A stretch of DNA of 64,000 bases from Blastobasis lacticolella (taxonomy: Eukaryota > Arthropoda > Insecta > Lepidoptera > Blastobasidae): the NCBI GenBank assembly GCA_905147135.1, contig LR990059.1:14531001-14595000 (forward strand). The letters run 5' to 3'. Positions 42,934-54,734 of this stretch are shown in pieces (positions within the stretch are counted from its first letter, which is position 1; every line of letters starts with the position of its first letter). The position numbers and the translations under genes are program-made. The notes under the pieces are model-generated. The model worked only from the letters and a program-made list of their open reading frames with translations, ran no database searches and was not told the DNA's origin.

Positions 42934-44199
42934 ATGTCCCTAGCTTCTCGTGGGAACTTTATGATAACCCGATCTAATGCAAAAAAATCTATCCAGGCCC
43001 GCGCGCCTGTTGTAGACGACGAAGACACATCGGCTTCACCACCGACCTCGGCGAAGTCACTTTTCTCATCAATAGCATCGTCTCCGCCTTCATATCGGCA
43101 GGCTGATCTATCATCATCATGCTCAGACATATCTTTAATGACGGTAGACGTTGTGACGAAGGCTCCTACTGCCAATCATCCGTCACCCGCTACTATCAAA
43201 CCTAGAGCGCGTCGAAAATGGAGTTCTGAAATGAACGAATTCATATGGCGTACGTACCTTACTATAACTAAACTGGAATCAGATACTAAATCATATTTAA
43301 CTCCACTTCACATGCAATTCACGGAGAAGTTTCCGGCTATGACAGTGACAAAGCAAAGAATTGGCGACCAGCGAAGGGCAATAGTCCAAAAAAAGTTACT
43401 CCCAGATGATGTATTGGAAAAAATTCGAGTCGAAGTAACTAGCCTTATTCAAACACAAGAACCATATCTATTTCAATCTCCACAGTCTACAGTTAATTCG
43501 AATTTAAATCAAAACAATACACTCTCGCAAGCACCGCCTACACATAGAATGAAGTGGTCAAACGAAATGAACGAAACGTTAATGCTGTGCTATCTTGAAG
43601 CTACTGAACTAGAACGAGATTTAACATCCTGGAGAAAAAAGTTAAGAGAAAAGTTTATTAATCACTACCAGCATCTATCTCACGTAACAGAACAACGAAT
43701 ATCGGACCAAAAACGAGTAATATGTCGAAATAAAATGATCTCGGAGGAAAGACTTCAACAGCTAAAAAACTCAGTAGAACATACACTCAGTGCCACAATA
43801 CACAATACACAAACACAAACCAACAAGCAAACCTGTTACACACACAGCAACGATACTGAATCACAACCTGAAATCTATATAAATACAACCCAAAATGATA
43901 TCAATACAACAGAAAATCAACAAAACGATTCGCAAATAGAAAACTTCGAGTTACAATCAGAGAAAATTTATGAAATTGAATCCATCTTCTTAAAAGCATA
44001 CGATGAGTTTAGAAATATTTGTCCTACTGAAAGGCCTTACATTCCTAAACAAAAATCGACAAAAAAGTTTAATCTGTTAGTGCAAGCACTCAACTCTTAC
44101 GTCCTCCCTAAACTATTGAACGCCGAGGCTGATTTTGAGACTATACAGCAATATATTGTGCTGCTTATACTGCTGCTGTATATAGTGGGTTTCGCGTAG
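42934..44199 (+). CDS. Dong/R4-like polyprotein, N-terminal segment with duplicated DNA-binding-type module
   Basis: A 421-codon frame from ATG 42,934. Two similar modules of about 75 residues occur at roughly 90-165 and 208-285. Each starts WS(S/N)EMNE and ends with an RI(G/S)DQ(R/K)R motif and basic residues, resembling a Myb/SANT-type helical DNA-binding unit. Between them and the RT is a Gln/Asn/Thr-rich linker. The last residues (from about 44,160) are out of frame relative to relatives, and the frame ends at TAG 44,197. The correct continuation lies in another frame. Target-site recognition is the likely role, by analogy with N-terminal domains of R2-type proteins. Confidence 0.75.
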   Translation: MSLASRGNFMITRSNAKKSIQARAPVVDDEDTSASPPTSAKSLFSSIASSPPSYRQADLSSSCSDISLMTVDVVTKAPTANHPSPATIKPRARRKWSSEMNEFIWRTYLTITKLESDTKSYLTPLHMQFTEKFPAMTVTKQRIGDQRRAIVQKKLLPDDVLEKIRVEVTSLIQTQEPYLFQSPQSTVNSNLNQNNTLSQAPPTHRMKWSNEMNETLMLCYLEATELERDLTSWRKKLREKFINHYQHLSHVTEQRISDQKRVICRNKMISEERLQQLKNSVEHTLSATIHNTQTQTNKQTCYTHSNDTESQPEIYINTTQNDINTTENQQNDSQIENFELQSEKIYEIESIFLKAYDEFRNICPTERPYIPKQKSTKKFNLLVQALNSYVLPKLLNAEADFETIQQYIVLLILLLYIVGFA

Positions 44200-45509
44200 A
44201 TACCCCAAATATCGTACAAACACATACTGATCGGATTGCGATTTGGCAGAAAAGACTTCAAAATAAAATAGACAAACTACGAGCAAAAATAGGAAGGGTG
44301 ACTGAATTTATTAGAGGCAATACAAGCCGAAGACTAAAGAATGAAATAAATAAAATAAAGGAGACCTATAAAATACACTCCACTCACGAAAATAACAATA
44401 CCGAACTTTCACAATTTTTGGACACGATGAAGCAAAAATTAAGTGCACTCTCAAATCGACTACGTCGGTATAAAGCAACGACATTACGGAAAAACCAAAA
44501 TCATCAGTTTAGCGCAAATGAAAAACAGTTTTATAGGAATCTCACGGGTAATGTCACACCTAATACCAACACTGCAATACCTCCAACCACTCAAGATCTA
44601 CACCAATTTTGGTCAAGTATATGGAATGTTCCACTGGAACATGGAAATAGTGACTGGATACAAGCAGATAGAGATAAACTTGGGGATTTGCCAGATATGT
44701 CTTTTGACGAAATAAGTTTCGATCTGTTGCAGAAAGTATTACATAAGCTACACAACTGGAAAGCTACTGGTTCCGATAAAATTCACAACTATTGGTTCAA
44801 AAAGTTAACTGCAACCCCTCATTTTATACTATTACATATCAATAGATTCATTAAAGACCCAGACACAATACCTTCCTACATTACCCAAGGTATAACATAC
44901 ATGCTCCCGAAAGATATGGCCGATTGACAAAACCCAAGTAAATATAGACCAATTACGTGTTTACAAAATTTTTACAAAATTATAACATCTTGTTTAAGCG
45001 AATTAATATATCATCATGTAGACGTGAACAACATCCTCGCTGAACAGCAAAAAGGTTGCCGCAAGTTCAGTAGAGGCTGTAAAGAACAGTTAATCATAGA
45101 TTCGGTTGCCTCAAAACAAGCATTTAGCAAAAAGCGCAATATTTATACTATGTACATTGATTATAAGAAAGCGTTTGATTCCGTACCACATACTTGGCTG
45201 TTATACATACTTCAACACTATAAAATTCACCCTACAATAGTTAATTTTCTACAAGATATGATGAGTAAATGGAGTACCTCTTTAAAATTAAATCTTAATA
45301 ATCATATTGTCGAAACCGAGCCAATTAGTATCCAACGTGGAATATTTCAAGGAGACGCTCTAAGTCCATTGTGGTTTTGCTTGGCATTAAATCCACTTTC
45401 TAATTTGTTAAACGATAGTAAAGCCGGTTTCCACATTAAGAATGGATCGAATAAATTCATTTTGACACATTTGATGTACATGGACGATATCAAATTGTAC
45501 AGTAGGTAG
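44163..45509 (+). pseudogene. Dong/R4-like polyprotein, middle segment: reverse transcriptase
   Basis: One reading frame continues from about 44,163 to 45,509, interrupted only by TGA 44,925-44,927. The N-terminal part is basic with KLHNWKATGSDKIHNYWFKK. After the stop come KYRPITCL, EQQKGCRKFSRGCKEQL, YIDYKKAFDSVPH, QGDALSPLWFCLALNPLS and the catalytic YMDD (45,477-45,488). The frame closes at TAG 45,507, one base out of register with what follows. All RT motifs are present, so the copy was recently functional on an evolutionary scale. Confidence 0.8.
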
Positions 45510-45553
45510 TAATTTTACCCAATTAAACAAACTCGCAAACATTACACAAACAT

Positions 45554-46972
45554 ATGGAATTCGGTTTAGATAAGTGTCAAATACAGTCAGTCCATAAGGG
45601 AAAATTAGAAATAAATAACTACACACTAAATAATGGAGAGACAATAGGCCCAGTAGATGATATTACAGGATACAAATACTTAGGCTACCAACAATCAAGG
45701 CAAATACATCAGAAAGAAACAAAATCTAACCTAACCCAAAAATTTAAATCAAGACTGCACAAAATTACGAACTCGTATTTGAACGCTAAAAACACCACAA
45801 AAGCAATCAACTCATATGCCATCCCAATACTCACCTACTCGTTTGGTGTCATCAAATGGTCTCAATCCGAACTTACCACTCTACAGAGAGTTATTAATTC
45901 AGTAATGACCAAATGCAGGAAGCATCATCCACGCTCTTGCTACGAAAGACTAACCTTACCTAAACTACATGGAGGTCGTGGTATAATAGACATTAAGAAT
46001 CTTCATAACAAACAAATAACAAACTTACGTACGTTCTTCCAAAATCAAGCTGAAAACTCACCACTTCACAAAATCATAGTACAGGCAGACACGAACAGCA
46101 CACCATTAAATTTGTCAGAACCTAATACTCAAGTTAACGAAGTAATCACAACAACTGAACAAAAAATAGATAAATGGCGACAAAAATCCCTTCATGGGAG
46201 ACATCACGGAGACCTGACCAGTGATAACGTAGACAAAGTTGCGTCTAACGCCTGGCTCAAGCAAGGACAGCTGTTTCCAGAAAAGGAGGGATTTATGTTG
46301 GCCATTCAAGACCAAGTCATAAATACGCGTAACTATAGAAAGCATATTATTCATGATTCGACCTTACAATCCGATAGATGCAGACATTGTCACAATAGCC
46401 CGGAAACAATACAGCACATTACAGGCGCTTGTTCTTCAATAGCCCAAACCGACTATAAGCACCGGCATGACCAAGTTGCTGCAATCATCCATCAGTACTT
46501 GGCTCTCAAATATAAACTCGTTAATGATAAAGTTCCATACTACAAATACAACCCGGAAGTTGTCATAGAATCCTCACAGCACAAATTGTACTGGGATCGA
46601 ACCATATTAACCGACAAAACCGTACACCATAATCGCCCAGATATCACTCTCCATGACAAAAATAATAAAACCGTATATCTAATTGACATAGCCATACCGA
46701 ATACACACAATCTCTCCTCGACATACACAGATAAAATCACCAAATACACCGACCTATCAATAGAAATAAAATCTCAATGGAGAACAACTACAGTAAAAAC
46801 TATACCAATTACAATTTCCTCCACAGGTATCATACCAAATACTCTCCACACAAGTTTAGAGCAATTAAACATACATCCACTTACATACATACAACTTCAG
46901 AAAGCCGTAATACTCAATACCTGTCGCATTGTCCGAAAATTTCTTAATGTGTTACACCAGTTCTTTATATAA
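45554..46972 (+). pseudogene. Dong/R4-like polyprotein, C-terminal segment: RT thumb and restriction-like endonuclease
   Basis: A 472-codon frame carries the RT thumb (YKYLGYQQSRQ, then NSYAIPILTYSFGVIKWS). A CCHC motif follows at C276, C279, H288 and C293. The endonuclease core has PD at 362-363 and LID at 376-378, followed by IAIP, as in R2/R4-type elements. It starts out of frame with the preceding segment, with a frameshift near 45,507 and another near 45,550. The region that nicks the target strand appears complete. Confidence 0.8.
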
Positions 46973-47054
46973 GCACATCATAATTGTTTGGCCAAAAGCC
47001 CGCAATTACGATTAATCCTCAGAAATGAGAGAATATCTTACATAAACACATAAC

Positions 47055-47067
47055 AATAATAATAATA
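47055..47067. repeat. TAA repeat at the 3' junction
   Basis: AATAATAATAATA directly after the Dong-like 3' end. Read on the minus strand it is the ATT-repeat tail of the next LINE, following GGTATAAAGATAT. Confidence 0.75.
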
Positions 47068-47248
47068 TATCTTTATACCAGGCAAAAAACCCATATGTTA
47101 AACAATACATAATAATGAAATCATTGAAATAATAATAATTAAAATTGAGAATACAATAAAAATAAATTTAAATAAAATTGTCAATCCTACAGCTAAAACA
47201 CAATTAAAAACTTCACTAATAGCCATTATATTATTGGTCAATCACTGG

Positions 47249-48400
47249 TCATTTTCGATTCGCACTGCTCTGTGCAGAGAGCCAGCTACGGTAGATAGCG
47301 GTGTCCAGGTACTCACCCATCGTGCGGAGAATCTCGTTGTTCGAGTTATGAATACGCTCCCAAAATGAGGCGATTCTTGTGCGTAGTATCGCGAAAAAGT
47401 CTGAGATACCGGCCGAGGCGAACATGCCCGACGCGCTACAGTATCTCGGGAGTTTCATAAGGGTGCGGTATGCATCATTATACTGCACCCTTATAGTCGA
47501 GTAAGCACGTCGAGTGTAACTAACCCACAGTTGACATGTGTAGAGATTTTGACAAAATGCTCTATACAGTGTCATCTTAACCTCGTCGTTACACTGCGTG
47601 AACCGGCGCGCGAGCATGTTGCACTTCACTGCCAGGGCTCTACGTTCGCGCTCTATGTCACCATCATCATTGAGATCCTCCATCAGCACGTGCCCTAAAT
47701 ACCTAAAGACCGCGACCCGCCGCACCTGCGATCCATATAACCACACCGGAGGCACGGTCTCCGGGCCTCTTCCACTCTTAAAAACAAGAAATTCTGTTTT
47801 GGAAACATTATACGTAAGTCCATGACTTAGCGCATAGTTCTCACACAACGTTAGTAACTTCTGTAATCCCGCGACTAAGGGACTGAGGAGCACCATATCG
47901 TCTGCATAACTTAAATTGTTTACACAGATGCCGCCCACATGACAGCCGATTTTGGTGGCTCTCAGCTCCTCAATCAGGTCATTAACATATATGTTAAAGA
48001 GGTCCGGAGACGTGAGTCCGCCCTGACGCACACCACAGTCTAGCCTATAATCGTTAGACTGTGCGTCGCCCCATCTCACAGTGCTCGTTTGGTTATCGTA
48101 CCAGTCCCTCAGCAGATCAACTATCCTACCTGGTACCCCAGCCTTTACAAGTTTTGACCATAGCACATTATAATTTACCAGGTCGAAAGCGCGACTGAGG
48201 TCCAGAAAACAAGCGTATACACTTGTATCCCTGCTCGTGTAATACCTAACGGTATTTTTCAGACTGAAGATAGCTGAATCTGTCGAAACACCGGGACGAA
48301 AACCAAACTGGGCATCACTGATACAAACTTTTTTCATTAATATAGGGCGTAAAAGTTTTTCGAAAATTTTGCCTACAATAGTACCTAATGATATAGGCCT
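47249..48400 (-). pseudogene. LINE reverse transcriptase, main part
   Basis: In frame with the previous segment after the TAA. Motifs in order are RPISLGTIVGKIFEKLL, DAQFGFRPGVSTDSA, FLDLSRAFDLVN, CGVRQGGLTSPDLF and the catalytic YADD (47,897-47,908). The thumb follows (FRYLGHVL), then a C-terminal region with MKLPRYCSASGMFA. Apart from the TAA at its start the frame is open to the end (stop at 47,249), so one nonsense change and two one-base gaps are all that break this element. Confidence 0.85.
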
Positions 48401-48770
48401 TTAATTTTTAGGGTTTGACAAATCCCCCGTTTTATTTTTCGGTATTGGAACTACTACAGTCTTCATGAGGTTCTTAGGTAAGTAACTATATTTAATACAC
48501 AAGTTATAAAGTTTAGTCAATATAGTAAAAACACTATCACTCGCGTACAATAAATGTTCAATGCTCAGCCCGTCGTGTCCCGGGGACTTTCCTCGTTTCA
48601 TCTGCCGTATTACCTTCGCAACGTCTTCTGGCGAGAACTCTATCGGGTCGCCATCCAGGACAAGCGGCGGGCTGTCACCAACCTCGTTGCCTTCTACAGG
48701 CAATGAGTCAATTTTAAAATATCTGCAAACAAATTTGCAATTTCAGGGGACGTTTGGGCCTTCCCAACAC
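48401..48770 (-). pseudogene. LINE linker and start of reverse transcriptase
   Basis: The minus-strand frame with EDVAKVIRQMKRGKSPGHDG, then LLYASDSVF and KNLMKTVVVPIPK, is RT regions 0-2 of a LINE. A second one-base loss in a T/A run near 48,716 separates it from the linker. It ends at a TAA (48,401-48,403) that replaces the Tyr expected before RPIS. The same frame then continues into the next segment without a shift. Confidence 0.8.
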
Positions 48771-49811
48771 TTATTGGCAGCGTAGGTTTGTACGATAGTT
48801 TTTTGTCGAGTTCCAAAATTTTACAAAATTCTTGTTTTGTCTATGTAAAGCTAAAATGTCCATTTTAATTTTCTCCTCATTATTTTGACACCATTTTAGT
48901 CGAGTTTTAAAGTTTTTACGGCTACATATCATACTTTCATACATTACACCCGACTTAGGTTTCCCTGCAAACAACCAGCATTGATAGTGTAATCTAGCTT
49001 CTTGATGACTTTCTTTGACGTGGTAGTTCCAACCCGTCACCCTGTTTTGCTTTCTCTGTGCACAGCAGTGGTAACCGACGGTACGTATGGCTGCCTCTTG
49101 TAAAATATTAATAATATTATCATAAAATTGGTCAATTAAAAATAAATGATTTTTACATACTATACAGGTATCACAGTTTGAACATTGACTAGCAATAGCT
49201 AAGTTTGTTAACTTTTTATAACAGTACTGTCCATAAGATTTAATCTGGTCCTTGTCCCGTTGACCCCACTTTATTTTATGCTGTACAATACAACCCCCAT
49301 TATAATGTGACTTAAACCTAATCTTATATATATTAGACCGTATAAATAATGGGTAATGGTCTGACCATCCAACATCATGGTCAATCCAAATAGAGGCGAT
49401 GGTGTCATACGCCGCACTGGTCGCCACGCAGTGGTCCAACCACCGGTGTGCCCCATTAGCATCGCTAACGTATGTGTACGTCCCGGAGTCCACTCCCAGC
49501 AGCTTGAGGTCAGCGCACACCAGAGTATTCTCTGCACAGAACGACGACAGTTCGTCACCGAAACCAGACCCCGGATGCGCGTTGAAGTCTCCAACGATAA
49601 AAGCAGTCTCAAGGTCGGCACCTTCTATCAAAGCCATGATGTTGGCTAAACAGTTCGTAAATTCTGGGAGATTTTTTTCATTATCTGTCGGCATATACAC
49701 GTCTACCAGAAGTAGCTGACGACCATTGCCGAGGTCGATCCTAACAGCTGCTAGTCGATCGTTATCGCACTCGACAACCGTCACCATTGGGAACACAGAC
49801 TTGCGCCACAT
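48771..49811 (-). pseudogene. LINE APE-type endonuclease domain
   Basis: A 346-codon frame on the minus strand. It shows VDVYMPTDNE, GDFNAHPGSG, a CADLKLLGV to TYTYVSD stretch, RWLDHC and SDHYPLFI, the usual C-terminal two thirds of an apurinic-type LINE endonuclease. After it comes a Cys-rich linker (CSNCDTCIVC region). The first catalytic strand is missing upstream. The frame ends out of register with the RT frame; a one-base loss in an A run near 48,800 explains this. Confidence 0.8.
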
Positions 49812-49870
49812 GACAGACAGCGCTATGATTGCTTCATCAGATGCGACACTCCATGGGAATAAGTATATAA

Positions 49871-51015
49871 TAAATCGATCGTATAAAATAATACGATTTC
49901 AAGAATTTTTGGTGTCCGGTGAATCTGTGAAAGGCGATCAGTCTTTCACTAGACTCACTAGGCACTAGACACTAGACACGTCTTGAAATACCTATTACGA
50001 CGGGGAGAATCGTTAGCGCGATCTAAAATACCGGCAGCGCCATCTTTCGACTACGTTAGGTAGCTGCGCATCTCAATGTAAGCTCTACACTCGGAAATGG
50101 ACGGAGCACGAACAAAGATTAATTGACAATTAATACACATAGACATCACAATACTCGTAATAGTTACAATTCTAAATCTAAATTCTACTTATGTTTATCT
50201 AAAACCTGCTTAATTAAAAGTACTTAATACTGTAAGGTATGAGTTCATGCCATGGGTTATTTATTACTGAAAACGATCAGTTGTAATATTTAATCTGCGC
50301 TGTACAGATGCCAGCGTATCGACCGACCCAAACCCCTTATAAAAGCAACTAACGTGTCTGCGCGTCATATTCTCCACTATATAGCCATTATAAAGCAACT
50401 GCAACCTGATTGCGATACTGGATGATATGGAATAACAACTGGTAAGCTCGCCATACCTTGAGTCCATTATGTCTTTAGAATGATAGTTTTGACAGCTCAC
50501 AGTAGGGATGGGTAAGTAAGTAGTGTAAAATTTTAAACAAAATCGATTCGTTTATCATTCTCATAGATTTTGAAATCGATAGTTGCATGGTATACAAAAC
50601 AAAAAAATTTTTTTACTTTTGAATTAATGTTTTAATACCACAATAAAAACCCTTCCACAACGACGATTTCGACACGATTTCGTGCGTATTTTTATTCGGC
50701 GAGTCAGCCTATTCAGTAGAATGCGCTCTTCGAAATCGTTACTGTGAAGGGCTCTTAGGATGAAATTCTAACAATAAATGATGGATTTATTTTATTTGGA
50801 AACCAATTTTGATAGTATGTTCTTGTTCGTTATGCGTAGCACTTCACTAAAGGGACGGTATACGTCTATGAAGTACGACATTATCCGTAGTACATTTTAC
50901 CGAAAATAAATACGACACTTGATATGCGTGATCCACGGAGCAAGAATTAGTGAGTTGTCAAAATTATCATCCTAAATTAGACAGAGCATAATCGCACACA
51001 TGTAATCGTTCTATG
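49871..51015. other. Intergenic, small repeats
   Basis: 49,948-49,978 has short CACTAGACA-type tandem units. 50,540-50,630 is the diverged repeat also seen at 40,060-40,199. No gene. Confidence 0.4.
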
Positions 51016-51290
51016 GCGACGAGTATTTTTCCAGAAGCTTACAAACTGGCAGTTGGGCTCCCCGTTCACAAAGGAGGGGGGGAAAAGGGGGGGTATGAAG
51101 ACAATGTTTATAATTACCGGCCAATCTCAGTCCTCACTGCACTTTTTAAAATACTAGAGAAGATAGATCATTCATAAGCGATTGCATAGTTTTCTTGATA
51201 AAGAGACCTATAAGCTCAAAATTAGTACGGATTGGGGGGTGATTCTCGCGCTCTCGACATTAGAATTCGTTAAATTCTCTGACCACAAAT
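51016..51290 (+). pseudogene. Decayed LINE RT fragment
   Basis: The plus strand encodes FPEAYKLAVGLPVHKGG, YNYRPISVLTALFKILEKI (51,108-51,165) and, in another frame, KRLHSFLDKE. These are RT regions 0-2 of a jockey/CR1-type LINE. There is at least one frameshift near 51,165, and G-rich runs near 51,075 may hold more. No catalytic box remains. Confidence 0.65.
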
Positions 51291-53057
51291 ACCTATCTAT
51301 TAAAATGTCACTGAATCACTATTGCAAGCAAAAACTCATTCTCAACGATTTCCTCTAATCATCTATTATCGAAGATCGTTTTAAATTACATTTTTAAAAG
51401 AGATATTGTTAGGAAACATGTCGAATTCGAGATGTTACAGCACGTGTACTGTCGAAGTCGGCCCCTGGAATGTCGACTGAGGACGCTGTCGGAGGGTCTT
51501 GCCCTGATGAATAATTATATGTATACTCACGGTTATTAGGATTCCTTTTTAAACAACTGTTCAGCTCGTTGAAACATTTATTTTCAATTTTAATGTTATA
51601 GTTATAGTTTTTCTGCGATTTGTGGTTGTTATTTCCATGGGTTCCGTCAGGCTCTAATTGCTCGTCATTCTTTCCTAGAAAATGAGAGATTACCTTGTAA
51701 AAAAAAACATATATGTTGGAACTAAGTTCTACAAATGTTTTGAATCGAATAGAATTTCGATTAGAGTATTTCTTTTAGGGAAATTATCCCTCGTTTCCTA
51801 AATACCCAATTGGAAAAGGCAATAATTAGGATTAGGTCTGAGGACCGTATGACCGAGAGGTCGATAGGACTCTGAGTGGAGACGGATAGTAGGCATAATC
51901 TACTTTAAGAAATAGAGCGTATTTTTTTAACTATCGCTCGTATAAAATAGGGTTCTATAAAAATAAATAGTACCTACGAGACTAATATAGAAAAAGGATG
52001 ATTGACTAAATAACGAAGTTCAAGTTTAAAAGGCTTTTATTTGTCTTAATTCACAAACGAACTTACCTATATACTACTTAGGTACCTACCCTTAAATACT
52101 TGGTTTTCCATTCATCTTGTGGGAAAACTCACTAGCCATTACTAGGCAGTGCCCACACAATTGATCGCCCAATCAAGCTGCGGTTATAAATCAAAACCAA
52201 TGCTGAATTCAATCAATGAATGTGACAGATGGCTAGCCAATAACAATTTTAAGACTTGCTGTTCTATCCAAAACAATGGACTTTATAAAGGACTGTATAA
52301 AGTTGAATTTCCAACGGCAGTGAAAACTCAAGGATAGGAATAATGTGGGTGTCTGTTAGGATTGTGGCGTATGATGGATATCACCTAAAACGTTATTGAT
52401 TGTGTCATTTTGCGATTTTGGTACTGTAACACGTGTATTACAATGGCGACTTTTAATAGTGAGTTACAGAATATCTTTACATCATTAAGGCCTGAGTTAA
52501 GTACTAAAAACTCATGTACATTTGAACCTAATACTAATAATTGTCTTAGTGTCCTTTACTTTATTTTTTTCATGTTATTGTATTGCACAATTATTGTGTC
52601 GTGGTGTCCATGTGATTCTTTCTGATTGTTCTTTCTTTGTTTCTTTTGATTCGATGACAAAATTAGTTCACGTTACGATAAAATTAGTTCATAATGAATT
52701 TATTTTGTTATCATCTCTGGGTTACGATATAATAATGGTATATCACTCAACACAGACACGCAACTCCTTGAAAATTGCTCTCAAAAACAACCAGCGACTT
52801 TAAGCCACAAGACCAAGATAGACACTAGATACCTATTCCTAGGTATTTCCTCCGAATTCCGACCAAAATTGGTCTTCAAATAGGAGGACTTTCCACTGTG
52901 GCCGATAAAATGCCGCAAACGGCGTCGCTATGGTAAACATACGCGAGCGGCGTCTCCAAACAGATAAGTCAGCCCCCGTTTTCATTTTCCTGGGAATTTC
53001 TTTGCGAATGTGCGTCGGGATCGCGGAGTTTCGGATGTGGTATATTTACTGTGGTAT
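51291..53057. other. Unmatched sequence
   Basis: No gene or repeat copy recognised. Frames at 52,149-52,803 lack known domains. Confidence 0.4.
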
Positions 53058-53300
53058 GGCCACACGGCAGAGTAGAATAACATCAACCCCTTTCACTCGT
53101 GGGTGTTGTACAAGGCGACTAATGTTTCCGAGGCAAAGATCTAGAGACTCCGTAGGCTGGAAAATGGGCAGTTTTCCATTATTATATTCTCCAACCCGCC
53201 TGCCAAGCGTGGAGATTATGGCATCACCTCCTCTATCGTGGGGTGGGAGAGGCCCTTAGTCCTGCAGTGGATTGTTACGGGCTGTGATGATGATGTTTTC
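53058..53300 (+). mobile_element. Family C repeat, near full length
   Basis: Starts GGCCACACGGCAGAGTAG, has CACTCGTGGGTGTTGTACAA and CTGCCAAGCGTGGAGATT, and ends GCTGTGATGATGATG. Confidence 0.7.
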
Positions 53301-53361
53301 TTCTTACTGTGTGCTTGTTTTTGAATCAAGCTGTAATAAAAAAACAGAAATATAAACTAAA

Positions 53362-53478
53362 TACTGCTATCTCCAACCCACCTGCCAAGCGTGGAGATTA
53401 CGGCAATAACCTCCCCTTTCGTAGGAGAGGCCCTAAATCCTACAGTGGACTGTTATGGGCTGTGATGACGATGATGAA
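53362..53478 (+). repeat. Family C repeat, 3' half
   Basis: A second, 5'-truncated copy of the 3' half lies only about 60 bp after the first. It ends TGTGATGACGATGATG. Confidence 0.7.
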
Positions 53479-53615
53479 ACTAAATAAATAAATAATAATT
53501 TATTTATCACCAAAAGCTCAACAATGAAAGTACAATACAAAAATAATAGCAAGGATACAGGACATATAGGACTCTGGTATAAGCTGGGATTGACTGCTAT
53601 GACGATGATGATGAT
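53479..53615. repeat. Short LINE tail remnants with ATG/GAT simple repeats
   Basis: TAAATAAATAATAATTTATT followed by a short segment, then GACGATGATGATGATGATAA at 53,602-53,621. These look like two adjacent 3' ends. Confidence 0.4.
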
Positions 53616-54424
53616 GATAACTTAGGAGACTTTTACATCTGCGCGCCTTGAAAGCCATAACCCATGCGGTTTAAAAACTACTTTTGTACTTAGTTTATCG
53701 TCTCGGGGTATCAATCGGCTCCCGAGGTCACAACCAGTCTTAGGATCAGTGAAACTCTAAGGAGACCTCAAAACCGTCCGTCGCACTACCATGGTCGTAC
53801 GACTGCTGCCAATTAAGACAGCGCCTAATACTACCCAAAATATTTTTTAATTTTAAATTGCAATTAATGACTCTAACATAGGAATCTGTAACCATGTTTT
53901 TTTTTTAGAAAATAGCTTATCCATTTTTTTGGATAGGTAACGTTTAAGTATTTTAGCAAACTGTTCTAAAATTCCGTTCCTTTTTCCTTCACACGTCAGG
54001 CGGTAGACTCCGCGTTGACCTAATTCAGCGAAAACTGTCTGGAGATCCCTCAAACAGATTGGGAAAATGTTTATTATTTCAAATGAAGATACAAAGCTCG
54101 GGCAGAATTAAATAAACTGTAGAATATGTCTTTTGGAACAATTTATTATCAAAAATTATAAAAATCATCTGCGTAGAAATTTGAGAGGACATCAGTCAAC
54201 GACTTTTTGAACTTATATTTCGAAACTTTATTTTCTTCACATGTTTATTTTTGAACTTAAAGGTTTGGTAGTATAGGCTGCTCGAATAATAACTTAAGAC
54301 TTTACTTATTATGGATATCGACATGGTGACAAATAAAAAAAACGTAACGTTGTACGTATTACAAATAAAAAGGCAAACGACCTAATTATTAATTTATTAC
54401 TCCTACCACATTCTGTATAAGCTG
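53616..54424. other. Unmatched sequence
   Basis: No gene recognised. Confidence 0.35.
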
Positions 54425-54556
54425 TCTCATCATCCACTGCAGGACATAGGGCCTGCCCTACGAAGGGGTAGGCTCTCCACGCTTGGCAGGCGGGTTGGAG
54501 ATCGCAGTGCTTGACCCACAAGTGTAAGGGGTTGGTGCTATTCTAATCTTCCGGAC
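54425..54556 (-). repeat. Family C repeat, internally shortened
   Basis: CATCATCCACTGCAGGAC, CCACGCTTGGCAGGCGGG and CAAGTGTAAGGGGTTGGTGC. The middle block seen in longer copies is missing. Confidence 0.6.
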
Positions 54557-54734
54557 ACAATTCTATACAAAACAAACAGCAGTATTAGTCGGAAAGTTTG
54601 CGAAAAAGTAACCAAAGTGCAACTGAAGTGAGTTCATTAACACTAATACGTTGCGTCTACGCCTGTTAGAAAACATAAAAGCTCCTAATATTAGCTCAAA
54701 ATGTAAAATCTTGATGCATTTATAAGTAAATAGT

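Larger units (their letters stand above)
42654..47054 (+). mobile_element. Dong/R4-like non-LTR retrotransposon with restriction-like endonuclease (dead copy)
   Basis: Nearly full-length: a 280-bp GC-rich leader, a coding region 42,934-46,972 and a short 3' UTR. It carries RT followed by a CCHC and PD-(D)xK-type endonuclease, as in R2/R4/Dong elements, and no APE domain. It sits between TAA repeats on both sides (42,642-42,653 and 47,055-47,067). Dong of the silkmoth is known to insert in TAA repeats. Coding is interrupted near 44,160, at 44,925, near 45,507 and near 45,550. Confidence 0.85.
47068..49870 (-). mobile_element. APE-type LINE on the minus strand (broken copy)
   Basis: The minus strand reads endonuclease, RT, then a 180-bp AT-rich 3' UTR ending in GCCTGGTATAAAGATAT and ATT repeats. 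The 5' end is not sharply defined; recognisable protein starts near 49,860, inside the endonuclease, so it is 5'-truncated. Clade: the RT (YADDMVLLSP, GVRQGGLTSP) resembles Rex1/L2/CR1-group elements; assignment uncertain. Confidence 0.8.

Noticed and set aside
42675..43175. Frames on the minus strand across the Dong-like leader
   Set aside because: They are antisense shadows of the GC-rich leader and the N-terminal coding region.
44925..44927. Readthrough or selenocysteine TGA in the Dong-like RT
   Set aside because: Other nearby frameshifts show the copy is dead, so a plain nonsense mutation is the simpler reading.
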